Assembly (NCBI RefSeq): GCF_029948125.1
Contig: NZ_JASAMB010000009.1
Span: 124,001-188,000, forward strand
Source: Catellatospora sp. KI3
GTDB taxonomy: Bacteria > Actinomycetota > Actinomycetes > Mycobacteriales > Micromonosporaceae
Direction of reading: 5' to 3'
Length of the DNA: 64,000 nt
The notes under the pieces were generated by a model. That model was not told where the DNA came from, did not search any database, and saw nothing but the letters and a program-made list of their open reading frames with translations. This document shows, in pieces, positions 44,103-52,856 of the stretch; within the stretch, counting starts at the first letter, position 1, and each line of letters opens with the position of its first letter. The position numbers and the translations under genes are program-made.

Positions 44103-44519
44103 GTGCACGAACACGACGAGTCCAGCCTTCCTGAGGCGTTCTGGGGGGTCGCGCGCCAGTTGCGCCATCTGACCAAGGACGCCCTCGCGCCGTGGCAGGT
44201 CAGCCCGTCGCAGGCACGGGCGCTCGGCGTGCTCGGCAAGGAGGACGCGCTGCGGCTCAACGTGCTGGCCGAGCAGCTGCGGATCGCCCCCCGCTCGGTC
44301 ACCGAGGTCGTCGACGACCTGGAGGCGCGCGGCCTGGTCGAGCGGCGCGCCGACCCCGCCGACCGGCGCGCGACCCTGGTCGCGCTGACCGGACCGGGGC
44401 GCGAGACCGTCGCGGCGATCGGGGCCGCCCGCCGCGCCGAGGCCGACCGCTTCTTCGGCACCCTCAGCCCCGCCGACCGCGCCCACCTGATCCGCATCCT
44501 GAAGCAGCTCGCCACCTGA
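44103..44519 (+). CDS. MarR family transcriptional regulator
   Basis: 138 residues, GTG start. The winged helix is clear: LNVLAEQLRIAPRSVTEVVDDLEARGLVERRADPADRRATLV (in pieces at residues 60-100), with DxRxxxV wing. It probably represses the divergent ABC exporter and itself through the dyad at 44051, released by a small ligand. The adenosine deaminase gene converges on it with a 33-bp gap. Confidence 0.9.
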   Translation: MHEHDESSLPEAFWGVARQLRHLTKDALAPWQVSPSQARALGVLGKEDALRLNVLAEQLRIAPRSVTEVVDDLEARGLVERRADPADRRATLVALTGPGRETVAAIGAARRAEADRFFGTLSPADRAHLIRILKQLAT

Positions 44520-44552
44520 CCGGAGAGACCGACCCGGGCCAGGGCGTCGACC

Positions 44553-45506
44553 TCACCGCCAGTCGTCGACGGCGGCGAGCAGCCGGGCTTTGCGGTCGGC
44601 GGGGGCCGCCGAGGCCGTGATCGAGTGGCGGGCCAGCGCGGCCAGATCCTCGTCGGTCAGGGCCAGGTGCTCGCGGGCCAGCGCGTACTGGCCGCTCAGG
44701 TCGTGGCCGAACAGCAGCGGGTCGTCGGTGCCCAGCGCCACCGGCACCCCCGCCGCCAGCAGCGACCGCAGCGGCAGCCCCGCCAGCTCCGCCACGCCCA
44801 GCGGCGGGTACGACGTCGGGCAGATCTCCAGCGCCACACCCCGTTCGGCCAGCAGCTCCACCGTGGCCGGATCGGCGTGGGCGGTCAGGCCGTGCCCGAC
44901 CCGGGCCGCGCCCAGCTGCTCGACGCAGGCCCGCACATGCCAGGCGCCCTCGAAGAAGCCGCCGTGCGGCACCGCGATCAGCCCCGCCTCGGCCGCGACC
45001 CGGAATGCCGGCACGAAGTCCTCGACCCGCCCCCGCCGCTCGTCGTTGGACAGGCCGAACCCGACCACGCCCCGACCGGCGTACCGGGCGGCGAGCTCCG
45101 CCATGCGCACCGCCTGCTCCGGCGGCCCGGCCCAGCTCGCGACCAGGATGACCCCGACCTGGTCGCCTGCCGCCGCCAGCACCGTCTCCACCACCGCCTC
45201 GTAGCCGCCCAGCCGGTCGGCATAGGACGACGGGTCGACCTGCAGCTCGGTCCACCCGGCCCCGCACGCGGCGTCGTCCGCGGCGGCCTCGGCCACCACC
45301 CGGGCGACGTCCTCGGCCGTACGCAGCACCGCCCGCGCCAGGTCGTACCGGGACTGGAACGCCTCCCAGCCGTGCGCCCCCGCCGGGATCGCGTCCGGCA
45401 CCGGCAGCCCCGCCCGCGCCGCGAGCTCGGCCAGCGTCGCCGGGCGCATGGACCCGGTCAGGTGCAGGTGCAGGTTCGCCTTCGGCAGCGTGGTCAGGTC
45501 GCGCAC
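44553..45506 (-). CDS. add: Adenosine deaminase family protein
   Basis: 317 residues, GTG 45506. Metal and catalytic motifs are present: HLHLTGSM (residues 14-21), HGGFFEG near 175, VGHGLTAHADP near 208 and ALGTDDPLLFG near 262. It deaminates adenosine, or a related 6-aminopurine, to the hypoxanthine form. Length is at the short end of the family. LSNDERRG in place of the more usual LAGDE shows it belongs to the actinobacterial adenosine deaminase-like branch, so the exact substrate may differ. Confidence 0.88.
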   Translation of the reverse strand: MRDLTTLPKANLHLHLTGSMRPATLAELAARAGLPVPDAIPAGAHGWEAFQSRYDLARAVLRTAEDVARVVAEAAADDAACGAGWTELQVDPSSYADRLGGYEAVVETVLAAAGDQVGVILVASWAGPPEQAVRMAELAARYAGRGVVGFGLSNDERRGRVEDFVPAFRVAAEAGLIAVPHGGFFEGAWHVRACVEQLGAARVGHGLTAHADPATVELLAERGVALEICPTSYPPLGVAELAGLPLRSLLAAGVPVALGTDDPLLFGHDLSGQYALAREHLALTDEDLAALARHSITASAAPADRKARLLAAVDDWR

Positions 45507-45677
45507 AACGGCCAGGCTACCGCCGCGGCCCGCCTGCCGACCCGACCTGCTCCGCCCCGTGTCGGCCGCCGGTCGGCCCCGCCCCAGGTCAGAGCCGGTC
45601 TCCGCCGGCCGCCCGACCTGGTGGTGCGCGGTTTGCGGCGGCCAGGTGGCGGGTAGGACTCCGGCGAGGAGGTGACC

Positions 45678-45992
45678 GTGGCGGACCGGATCGTCACCCA
45701 TACGACCGTCGTGGCGGACGGCGTCTGCCGGGTCAGCCTGGCGGGCGAGATCGACATGTCCGTCACGGACGAGGTCACCGACTGGCTGCGTACCGCGATC
45801 GACACCTCGGGCTGCCGCCGGGTCGAACTCGACCTGGCCCAGACGCTGTTCCTGGACTCGACCGGCATCACCGCGCTGCTGCGGACGCGCCACTACGCCG
45901 ACCAGCAGGGCGTCGTCTTCAAATGCGTCGACCCCGCCCCGTTCGTGCGGCGGATCTTCGAGGTCACCGGGGTGGCCGAGCACCTGACCTGA
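45678..45992 (+). CDS. STAS-domain anti-sigma factor antagonist
   Basis: 104 residues from GTG 45678, six bases after GAGGAG; GTG 45672 is directly adjacent to that site and less likely. CRVSLAGEIDMSVTDEV and FLDSTGITALLRTR are the SpoIIAA-type motifs, with the phosphorylatable Ser in DSTG. It would bind an RsbW-type anti-sigma kinase when unphosphorylated. No kinase or sigma gene is adjacent, so its partner is elsewhere. Confidence 0.88.
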   Translation: MADRIVTHTTVVADGVCRVSLAGEIDMSVTDEVTDWLRTAIDTSGCRRVELDLAQTLFLDSTGITALLRTRHYADQQGVVFKCVDPAPFVRRIFEVTGVAEHLT

Positions 45993-46065
45993 GCCGCCGG
46001 TCCGCGGACCGGGCGGCGCCGCACCACACCGCCGGGCGGTCCGGTCGCTGCGGCACAATGCGCCC

Positions 46066-46977
46066 ATGATCGAGTATCGGGTGAGCTTCGACGCCGACGT
46101 GACCTTCGCCAACGGTGGCGGGCTGCAGGTGCAGGAGTTCCGGCTGGACATCCCGTCCGACTCCGTCACCGACGCCGAGGTGGCCGCCCTGCTGGTACGG
46201 CACCTCGGGCTGCTCATGGTCGACCGGGTGGACCTGCGCGGCGTCGAGATCCTGGCCGAACCGCACAAGGGCTCCCGCGGCGGCCCGTCCGAGCCGGCCG
46301 CCCCGGCCGGTGCGCCCACCCGGCTGGTCGAGCTGAACCACGTGCTCAGCGAGGGCGTCGTCACGTACCCGGGCCTGCCCGGTCCGCGCCTGTCCGACCA
46401 CCTGAGCCGCGCCGACTCGCGCTCGCACTACGCCCCCGGCACCGAGTTCGTCATCGGCCGCGTCGACATGGTGACCAACACCGGCACCTACGTCGACAGC
46501 CCCTTCCACCGGTACGCCGACGGCCCCGACCTGGCCGACCTGCCGCTGTCCCGCTTCGCCGACCTGCCCGTCGTCGTGGCCCGGGTGACCGGGTCCGCCG
46601 AGCGCGGCATCGGCCCGCTGGCCTTCGCGCCGCTGGACGTCGCGGGCAGGGCGGTGCTCCTCCACACCGGCTGGGACCGCCACTTCGGCACCGACGCGTA
46701 CGGCGTCGACGCCCCGTACCTCACCCGTGCCGCCGCCGAGCACCTGATCGCGGCCGGTGCGGCGCTGGTCGGCATCGACTCGGTCAACATCGACGAGATC
46801 GTCCCGGCGGGGGAGCGGCCCGTGCACTCGCTGCTGCTCGGAGCGGGCATCCCGATCGTGGAGCACCTGACCGGGCTGGACCGGCTCCCGGTCACCGGCG
46901 CGCGCCTGCACGCGGCCCCGCTGCGCTTCCGGGGGCTGGGCACCTTCTCCGTCCGCGCGTACGCCCTCATCCCCTGA
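46066..46977 (+). CDS. Cyclase (KynB-like) family protein with N-terminal extension
   Basis: 303 residues. Residues 1-75 are a separate small domain (IEYRVSFDADVTFANGGG, LLVRHLGLLMVDRVDLRGVEIL). Residues about 87-300 form the cyclase/arylformamidase fold: LVELNHVLSEGVVTYPGLPGP, then NTGTYVDSPFHRY. In KynB the latter is HxGTHxDxPxH; here two of the metal-binding His are Asn and Tyr, while Asp and the last His remain. DSVNIDE near 245 and PIVEHLTGLDRL are kept. Hydrolysis of an amide or lactone is possible but metal use must differ. Single gene with terminator. Confidence 0.8.
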   Translation: MIEYRVSFDADVTFANGGGLQVQEFRLDIPSDSVTDAEVAALLVRHLGLLMVDRVDLRGVEILAEPHKGSRGGPSEPAAPAGAPTRLVELNHVLSEGVVTYPGLPGPRLSDHLSRADSRSHYAPGTEFVIGRVDMVTNTGTYVDSPFHRYADGPDLADLPLSRFADLPVVVARVTGSAERGIGPLAFAPLDVAGRAVLLHTGWDRHFGTDAYGVDAPYLTRAAAEHLIAAGAALVGIDSVNIDEIVPAGERPVHSLLLGAGIPIVEHLTGLDRLPVTGARLHAAPLRFRGLGTFSVRAYALIP

Positions 46978-46989
46978 CAGACGCAAGGA

Positions 46990-47029
46990 AGGGCCCCTTC
47001 TCATCGCTTTCCGCAGTGGAAGGGGCCCT
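46990..47029. terminator. Bidirectional terminator
   Basis: AGGGCCCCTTC (46990-47000) and GAAGGGGCCCT (47019-47029), perfect 11-bp arms, between convergent cyclase and GH43 genes. Confidence 0.7.
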
Positions 47030-47045
47030 GCTTAACCCGCGCGGT

Positions 47046-48635
47046 TCACGGGTGGGTGCGGTAGGCGGCGTGGTCGAAGTCGGCGGGGTGGCCACGGCCG
47101 GTGAGGTCCCAGACCCAGAGGCCGACGAAGGCGCCGGTGAAGCCCAGCGCGCCGAGCTGGTCGCCGTCGAACTCGACGGCGTGCTCGTCGGACAGGACCG
47201 TGGCGTCCAGCGGCTCGCCGAAGGGGCGCCAGCCGTCAGGACCCCCGAAGCGGAACGACAGCTCGCCGTCGCGGATGTCCAGACCCAGGTGCACCGGCCC
47301 GGCGGCGGGCGCGGCCACCGCCGGGTGCACGGTCAGCACGCCCCGGTCCCGGGTGGCCGCGCGCAGCACCCGGGCCCCGGTGTCGTCGGCGGTGAGGTGG
47401 AGCAGGTGCCAGTTGCGGCTGTTGTAGTACGCCGTGATGCCCGCGAGGTGCTGGAAGGCGGTCGGTTCGAAGTCGGCCACGGCTTCGAAGGAGCAGCGCG
47501 GCTGGGTGACCCGGCGGGCGACCAGGCTCTGCCCGGTACGGCTCTGCGGCGAGCGGCCGCCCCGGATGCGCAGGTGCGACGGGCGGTCGGTCAGCGACAG
47601 CCAGCCCGGATCGGCGGGCCGCCGCAGCGTCGACCACTGCGGACCGAGTCCTGCCTGGTCGAACTCGTCGACCTCGGACTCGTCCGAGAGTCCTGTGTGG
47701 TCGGGCGGCAGCAGGCTGGGGGCGTGCAGTGACGGCAGGCCGTCCACGACGGTCGGCCAGCCGTCCTCGGTCCAGCTCACCGCCGTGATCGCGGTCTCGC
47801 GGCCGAGGACGCACGGGCCCTGCCGCCCCTCGGGGCGGGCCACGAGGTAGGCGAGGTACCAGTCGCCGTCACCGGCCCGTACCAGGCTGCCGTGCCCTGC
47901 TTTCTGCAGTGGCCAGTCGGGCCGGTGCCTGGCGGTCAGCAGCGGACCGCCCGGGTCGCGCTCGTAGGGGCCCGCCAGCTCGCGCGACCGGCAGACGCTC
48001 ACCTGGTGGTCGTAGCCGGTGCCGCCGTCGGCGGTCAGCAGGTAGTACCAGCCGCCGTGCCGGTACAGGTTGGGGCCCTCGATCCACCCGGCACCCGGCG
48101 GCAGCTGGATGCGGACCGGCTCGCCGGTCAGGCGCCGGGTGGCCCGGTCGTAGCGGACGGCCTCCAGCCCGGCGCTGCCGCCGTACCCGGGGCGCCAGTC
48201 ATGGACCAGGTTGAGCAGCCAGCTCGTGTCGCCGTCGTGGTGCAGCGAGGCGTCGAACCCCCGCGCGTGCAGCAGCACCGGATCCGACCACGGCCCCGTG
48301 ATCGACGCCGCGGTGACCAGGTAGTTCGGGCAGTCCGTGAACCCGCCCGAGTACGTCGAGACGTTGCTGTAGACGAGGTGGAACAGCCCGTCGACGTGGG
48401 TGAGGTTGGGTGCCCACACGCCGCCGGAGTCCGGGCAGCCGGCCAGGTCCAGCAGCCGCGCCGTGTCCAGGACGCCGCCCAGCGGGGTCCAGTTCGCCAG
48501 GTCCCGCGAGTGGTGCACGCGTACGCCCGGATACCACTCGAAGGTCGACGTGGCCAGGTAGAAGTCGTCGCCGACGCGCACGATGGACGGGTCTGGGTGC
48601 GAGCCGGGCAGCACCGGATTGGGGATCTGCGGCAC
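47046..48635 (-). CDS. Glycoside hydrolase family 43 (beta-xylosidase-like)
   Basis: 529 residues, GTG 48635. The five-bladed propeller (about 5-310) shows PVLPGSHPDPSIV with the catalytic base Asp, FDASLHHDGD with the pKa-modulating Asp, and GAGWIEGPNLY with the catalytic Glu. The C-terminal beta-sandwich (about 340-525) has NSRNWHLLHLT and VEFDGDQLGALGFTGAFVGLWVWDL, as in XynB-type beta-xylosidases/arabinofuranosidases. No signal peptide, so it acts on imported xylo-oligosaccharides. A LacI-type box lies 14 bp upstream of the start, consistent with sugar-controlled repression. Confidence 0.93.
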   Translation of the reverse strand: MPQIPNPVLPGSHPDPSIVRVGDDFYLATSTFEWYPGVRVHHSRDLANWTPLGGVLDTARLLDLAGCPDSGGVWAPNLTHVDGLFHLVYSNVSTYSGGFTDCPNYLVTAASITGPWSDPVLLHARGFDASLHHDGDTSWLLNLVHDWRPGYGGSAGLEAVRYDRATRRLTGEPVRIQLPPGAGWIEGPNLYRHGGWYYLLTADGGTGYDHQVSVCRSRELAGPYERDPGGPLLTARHRPDWPLQKAGHGSLVRAGDGDWYLAYLVARPEGRQGPCVLGRETAITAVSWTEDGWPTVVDGLPSLHAPSLLPPDHTGLSDESEVDEFDQAGLGPQWSTLRRPADPGWLSLTDRPSHLRIRGGRSPQSRTGQSLVARRVTQPRCSFEAVADFEPTAFQHLAGITAYYNSRNWHLLHLTADDTGARVLRAATRDRGVLTVHPAVAAPAAGPVHLGLDIRDGELSFRFGGPDGWRPFGEPLDATVLSDEHAVEFDGDQLGALGFTGAFVGLWVWDLTGRGHPADFDHAAYRTHP

Positions 48636-48648
48636 CGGATGAGACTAA

Positions 48649-48662
48649 TGGGAGCGCTCCGA
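48649..48662. promoter_or_regulatory. CebR/LacI-type operator
   Basis: TGGGAGCGCTCCGA, one base off the perfect dyad TGGGAGCGCTCCCA known for the cellobiose/xylose repressors of actinomycetes. It sits 14 bp upstream of the GH43 start, where a bound repressor would block transcription. Confidence 0.75.
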
Positions 48663-49082
48663 CGCCGCGCGCCCGCGCCTTGACGAGGCGGCAGTCTCGG
48701 GGAAGGCGCAGGAAAGAGCGCCGAGATTCCTGCACTCTCCCCGAAACTGCACGCACACACGGGTTTAAGAGGAGGGCCGCGCGGGTATCCCGGGCGCGGC
48801 AGCCGACTTCTCCCCACGCAGCGTGGGAGCCCGCCGTTAACCGCAGTCCGAGGGGCATCCGGACGCGGTCACCCTGCGGAGTAACCGGCTGTCCGGGCTC
48901 GGTCGGTGGCGCACGGTAGCGGCCGGCGTCGAGCGCAAGCCCAGTCGCCGCGCCCCCGGCGGCTGGGCTTCGGCCGTCCCCGCAGGACGCCGACGCGCAG
49001 GTCACGCCCGGGTTAGCCTGGATACGGTGGCGGAGCAGCGCCGTCCGGCCACCTCAGGCAAGGCCGGAAGGAGGCCGCCAGC
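48663..49082. other. Intergenic region between GH43 and USP genes
   Basis: 420 bases with no credible ORF. Contains repeat copy C, a CCCACGC-a-GCGTGGG dyad (48813-48827) and a likely USP promoter area near its right end; otherwise nothing recognised. Confidence 0.5.
48689..48752. repeat. 64-bp palindromic repeat, copy C (degenerate)
   Basis: Right arm (reading the other strand) starts GTGCAGTTTCGGGGAGAGTG; the left arm has drifted at several positions (GGCAGTCTCGGGGAAGGCGC). Same 64-bp length as the other copies. Confidence 0.8.
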
Positions 49083-49922
49083 ATGCAGACCCTGGAGCGC
49101 CCGATCACCGTCGGCATCGACGGGACCACGACGTCCCAGCCCGCGATCGACTGGGCGGCCGACACCGCGCTGCGGCACGACCTGCCGCTGAAGCTCGTCT
49201 ACGTGATCGACTCGCCCGGTCCCCGGGTGGGCTACGACTACATCTCCCGCGAGCTCGACGAGGCCGGAGCCGACGCGGCCACCCGCGCCCGCGACGCCGC
49301 CCTGGCCGGCCACCCCGGCCTGACCGTGCAGACGGCCACGGTCAACGACGACAGCACCCACGCGCTGATCAACGAATCCGACCACGCCAGCATGATCGTG
49401 GTCGGCAGCCGGGGGCACAGCGGCTTCTACGACATGGTCATCGGCTCGACCAGCCTGCATACCGCGATGCACGCGCACTGCCCCGTCGCGGTGATCCGGC
49501 CGCGCACCGACGACCCCGCCAACCCGGCGCGCGGCCGGGTCGTGGTGGGCGTCAGCTCGTCGCCGTACGCGGTGCACGCGCTCGGCCTTGCGTTCGAGGA
49601 GGCGGCGCTGCGCGGGGTCGGGCTGACCGCCGTACACGTGCGGCCACGCCACGGCGACGCGGCCAAGGACGAGGCCGCGCTGGCCGCCATGTTCGACCCG
49701 TGGACCAAGCGCTATCCGGCCGTGGACGTGGACCGGGTCGACCTGGACGGCGACCCCGCCAAGGTGCTGACGCAGTTCTCCAACGGCGCCGAACTGCTGG
49801 TCTCCGGCTGCCGGGGGCACGGCGGCGTCGCCGGGCTGCTGCGCGGGTCGACCAGCCAGGCGATGCTGCACCACGCGGGCTGCCCGGTCCTGGTCGTACA
49901 CGACCACGACCCCGTCGGCTGA
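49083..49922 (+). CDS. Tandem universal stress protein
   Basis: 279 residues containing two USP domains. Each has the ATP-binding glycine motif: GSRGHSGFYDMVIGSTS near 117 (G-2x-G-9x-GS/T) and GCRGHGGVAGLLRGSTS near 248. PVAVIRPR and CPVLVVHDHD end the two domains. Such proteins are common in actinomycetes under hypoxic or redox stress. The next gene pair (two-component system) starts 78 bp later on the same strand, which suggests a possible link but not proof of an operon. Confidence 0.9.
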   Translation: MQTLERPITVGIDGTTTSQPAIDWAADTALRHDLPLKLVYVIDSPGPRVGYDYISRELDEAGADAATRARDAALAGHPGLTVQTATVNDDSTHALINESDHASMIVVGSRGHSGFYDMVIGSTSLHTAMHAHCPVAVIRPRTDDPANPARGRVVVGVSSSPYAVHALGLAFEEAALRGVGLTAVHVRPRHGDAAKDEAALAAMFDPWTKRYPAVDVDRVDLDGDPAKVLTQFSNGAELLVSGCRGHGGVAGLLRGSTSQAMLHHAGCPVLVVHDHDPVG

Positions 49923-49999
49923 GAAGGTAGGGCTGGGCATACCCCGGAACTATGCGCAGCGGGCTGGGGCCGTGCCGCCGCCGTCGATAGCGTGGTCAC

Positions 50000-51313
50000 G
50001 TGCCTGTTGATCAATATCTGCTGCCGGCGCTGCGGCGCCGCCGCTACCTGCGCTCCGCCTGGCCCTGGCGGGCCGCGGCCTACCTCGCCACCACCGTCGC
50101 CGTCGCCGCCGTCGTGGCACCGGGCGTGCTGCTGACCGCCCTGACCTGGATCGCCACCGGCCGCCGCCTGGTCGACGGGGCGCCCCTGCGCGGCATCGAC
50201 ATCGCCGCGCCACTGGTCTGCACCGTCCTGGCCGTGCTGATCGCGCCGCTGCTGTCGGTCCCGCTGGCGGTCGCCGAGCGGTGGCGGCTGGGCATGGTCG
50301 ACGACCGCCCGGTCGCCTCGGCGCACCGGCCCGCCGCCGACCCGCTCGCCTGGCTGCGCCTGCGCTACACCGAGGCGGCCACCTGGCGGGAGACGCTGTA
50401 CGCGGTGCTGCTCGGCAGCCTCGTGCCGCTCGTCTACGGCGCGGTCGCGCTGCTGCTGCTCATCGAGGCGGCTTTCCTGACCGGCCCGTTCCTCATCCCG
50501 CAGGGCGCGGGGCCGATCGCGCTGGGCACCACCACCGTGCACACCCCGCAGCAGGCGGTGCCGTACGCGCTGCTGGCCCTGGCTTTGCTGCCGGTGGTGC
50601 CGTACCTGCTGGGCCTGCTCGCCGCCGGGCAGGCCGCGCTGGCCCGGGCGCTGCTCGGCGCCGCGCCCGGCGACGCCACCGCGCTGCGCGAGGTGGCCCG
50701 CTCCCGCGCCCGCCTGATGACCGCGTACGAGGCCGAGCGCCGCCGCATCGAACGCGACCTGCACGACGGCGTGCAGCACCGGCTCACCAGCCTCACCCTG
50801 CAGCTGTCCCTGGCCCGCCTGGACACCGCCGACGACTCGCCCGCCGCCGCGCCGCTCACCCGCGCCCACGAGCAGGCCAAGGAGCTGATGACCGTACTGC
50901 GCGACCTGATCCACGGCATCGCCCCGCAGACCCTGCGCGACCTGGGGCTGCCCGCCGCCCTGCGGGAACTGGCCGACCGCTCGCCGCTGCCGGTCGCGGT
51001 GACCGTCGCCGCCGTCGCCGCCGGCCGCCTGCCCGACCTGGTCGAGAGCACCGCCTACTTCGCCGCGTCGGAGGCGCTGGCCAACACCGCCAAGCACGCC
51101 GGGGCCACCCGGGCCGACGTGGTGGTGACCCGCACCGGCGACCTGCTGGTGCTGGAGGTGCGCGACGACGGCCGGGGCGGCGCCGACCCCGCCCGGGGCA
51201 GCGGCCTGTCCGGCCTGGCCGACCGTGTCGCCACGGTACGCGGGCGGCTGCTGCTGGCCAGCCCCGCCGGCGGACCTACCCTGGTCCGCGTGGAGCTGCC
51301 TTGCACGCCGTGA
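50000..51313 (+). CDS. NarL-type sensor histidine kinase
   Basis: 437 residues, GTG start. Hydrophobic segments at about 25-50, 70-95, 130-160 and 185-215 form a membrane sensor without a recognisable extracellular domain. The HisKA_3 helix has RRRIERDLHDGVQHRL with the phospho-acceptor His near 254; HATPase motifs EALANTAKHAGA and DDGRGG, GLSGLADRV follow. It overlaps the response regulator gene by GTGA (51310-51313), so the pair is translationally coupled. Signal unknown. Confidence 0.9.
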   Translation: MPVDQYLLPALRRRRYLRSAWPWRAAAYLATTVAVAAVVAPGVLLTALTWIATGRRLVDGAPLRGIDIAAPLVCTVLAVLIAPLLSVPLAVAERWRLGMVDDRPVASAHRPAADPLAWLRLRYTEAATWRETLYAVLLGSLVPLVYGAVALLLLIEAAFLTGPFLIPQGAGPIALGTTTVHTPQQAVPYALLALALLPVVPYLLGLLAAGQAALARALLGAAPGDATALREVARSRARLMTAYEAERRRIERDLHDGVQHRLTSLTLQLSLARLDTADDSPAAAPLTRAHEQAKELMTVLRDLIHGIAPQTLRDLGLPAALRELADRSPLPVAVTVAAVAAGRLPDLVESTAYFAASEALANTAKHAGATRADVVVTRTGDLLVLEVRDDGRGGADPARGSGLSGLADRVATVRGRLLLASPAGGPTLVRVELPCTP

Positions 51314-51960
51314 CCCGGGTCGTCCTCGCCGAGGACGGGGTGCTCCTGCGCGAGGGCCTGACCGGCGTGCTGGCCCGGTTCGGGTTCGAGGTGGCGGCGG
51401 CGGTCGGGGACGCCGACAGCCTGCTGCGGGCCGTCGCCGAGCACCGGCCCGACCTGGTGGTGACCGACATCCGGATGCCGCCCGGCCAGTCCGACGAGGG
51501 GCTGCGCGCGGCGGCGGAGCTGCGGTCGCGGCAGCCCGGACTGCCCGTGGTGGTCCTCAGCCAGCACGTCCAGCCCGAGTACGCCGAAGCCCTCCTCGAC
51601 AGCGGCGACGGCCGGGCCGTCGGCTACCTGCTCAAGGACCGCGTCGCCGACCTGGCCGACTTCGTCGCCGCGCTGCGCACCGTGGTCGGAGGCGGCACCG
51701 TCATCGACCCGGAGGTGGTCCGGCGGCTGATGCGCCGGCCGCGCGACCCGCTGGCCACGCTGTCGGCCCGCGAGCGCGAGGTGCTGGCGCTGGTGGCCGA
51801 GGGCAACTCGAACGCGGCCATCGCCCGGCGCCTGTTCGTGACCGAGGCGGCCGTCGGCAAGCACATCGGCAGCATCCTGGCCAAACTCGACCTGCCGCAG
51901 ACCGACGACACCAACCGCCGCGTGCTGGCGGTGCTGGCCTACCTGCGCGCGGGCGGCTGA
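51310..51960 (+). CDS. LuxR-family response regulator
   Basis: 216 residues, GTG at the overlap with the kinase gene. The receiver domain (1-120) has the acidic pair AED, the phospho-Asp in LVVTDIRMPP and Lys in YLLKDRV. The LuxR HTH (about 150-210): TLSAREREVLALVAEGNSNAAIARRLFV (in parts) and VGKHIGSILAKLDL. It would activate genes in response to the membrane kinase. Its last 22 bases overlap the convergent DUF5996 gene. Confidence 0.92.
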   Translation: MTRVVLAEDGVLLREGLTGVLARFGFEVAAAVGDADSLLRAVAEHRPDLVVTDIRMPPGQSDEGLRAAAELRSRQPGLPVVVLSQHVQPEYAEALLDSGDGRAVGYLLKDRVADLADFVAALRTVVGGGTVIDPEVVRRLMRRPRDPLATLSAREREVLALVAEGNSNAAIARRLFVTEAAVGKHIGSILAKLDLPQTDDTNRRVLAVLAYLRAGG

Positions 51961-52856
51961 GCCCACTCCAGCTCCGCCCGGTCCCACCCGGCCAGGTCGG
52001 CGGCCGACTCGTAGGTGTGCTGGCAGAACTCCAGCAGCACCGCGTCCGGGTCGTCGGCCTGCGCCACGGCCTCGTACGGCAGCGCGAACTCGCCGAGCTG
52101 GCCGTCGTAGTGGGCACCGGGCGGGACCCGGTCGCGGAAGCCGGGCGGCTCCGGGTAGGCGTACGCGTAGAAGAGGCCCTGCCCGCCGCCGCCCGGCCAG
52201 TAGCCGCAGCTGCTCACCTCGTGGCTGTAGGCCTCGTGGCTGACCCGGTCGGGGCAGTTGGGCACCCCGCCCGGGTGCAGCGGCGCGGGCCGCCCCGAGA
52301 ACCGGGTCACCGCCAGGTCGAACGCGCCCCAGAAGAAGTGCACCGGGCTGACCTTGCCGATGAAGCGGGCCCGGAACGCGGTCATCACCCGGTGCGTCTG
52401 CACCAGCGACAGCCAGAACGCGTGCGCGAACTCCGGATCGTAGGCGCAGTGCTGCCGGTCGTCGGCGAACGGCACCACCTCCGGCAGCTCCACCGGCCGT
52501 CCCATCAGGTCGACGCCGATCTCCAGCTCGGCCAGCCGGGCCAGCACGTCGGCGTAGAAGTCGGCGACCGACCGGTCGCGCAGGTCCACTTCGGCGGCGC
52601 GCCCGTCGGTGGTGCGCACGTCCAGCACGTGCCGCCGGAAGTCGAAGACCATTTCCACCCCGATGGCGCCGTACGGCATGAGCGACGTGGTCAGGCCACG
52701 GCTGTCGACGTACAGCGGCACCTGCCACCAGTGGTTGACCATCGGCTCCAGCGCCAGCCGCACCTTGCCCACGATCTGCGTCCACAGCTGCAGCGTGTCG
52801 CGGGTGTCGGCCCACCGGTCCAGCGGCAGCGCCGGCCACGCGCCGCGCGAGGTCAC
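51939..52856 (-). CDS. DUF5996 family protein
   Basis: 305 residues, GTG 52856. Starts WPALPLDRWADTRDTLQLWTQIVGKVRLAL (in parts) and has NHWWQVPLYVDSRGLTT, MPYGAIGVEMVFDF, PVHFFWGAFDLAVTRFSGR and FYAYAYPEPPGF, characteristic of DUF5996. No catalytic function is known. It overlaps the methyltransferase gene upstream by GTGA (52853-52856), so the two are co-translated. Its 3' end overlaps the response regulator gene by 22 bp. Confidence 0.85.
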   Translation of the reverse strand: MTSRGAWPALPLDRWADTRDTLQLWTQIVGKVRLALEPMVNHWWQVPLYVDSRGLTTSLMPYGAIGVEMVFDFRRHVLDVRTTDGRAAEVDLRDRSVADFYADVLARLAELEIGVDLMGRPVELPEVVPFADDRQHCAYDPEFAHAFWLSLVQTHRVMTAFRARFIGKVSPVHFFWGAFDLAVTRFSGRPAPLHPGGVPNCPDRVSHEAYSHEVSSCGYWPGGGGQGLFYAYAYPEPPGFRDRVPPGAHYDGQLGEFALPYEAVAQADDPDAVLLEFCQHTYESAADLAGWDRAELEWAQPPARR

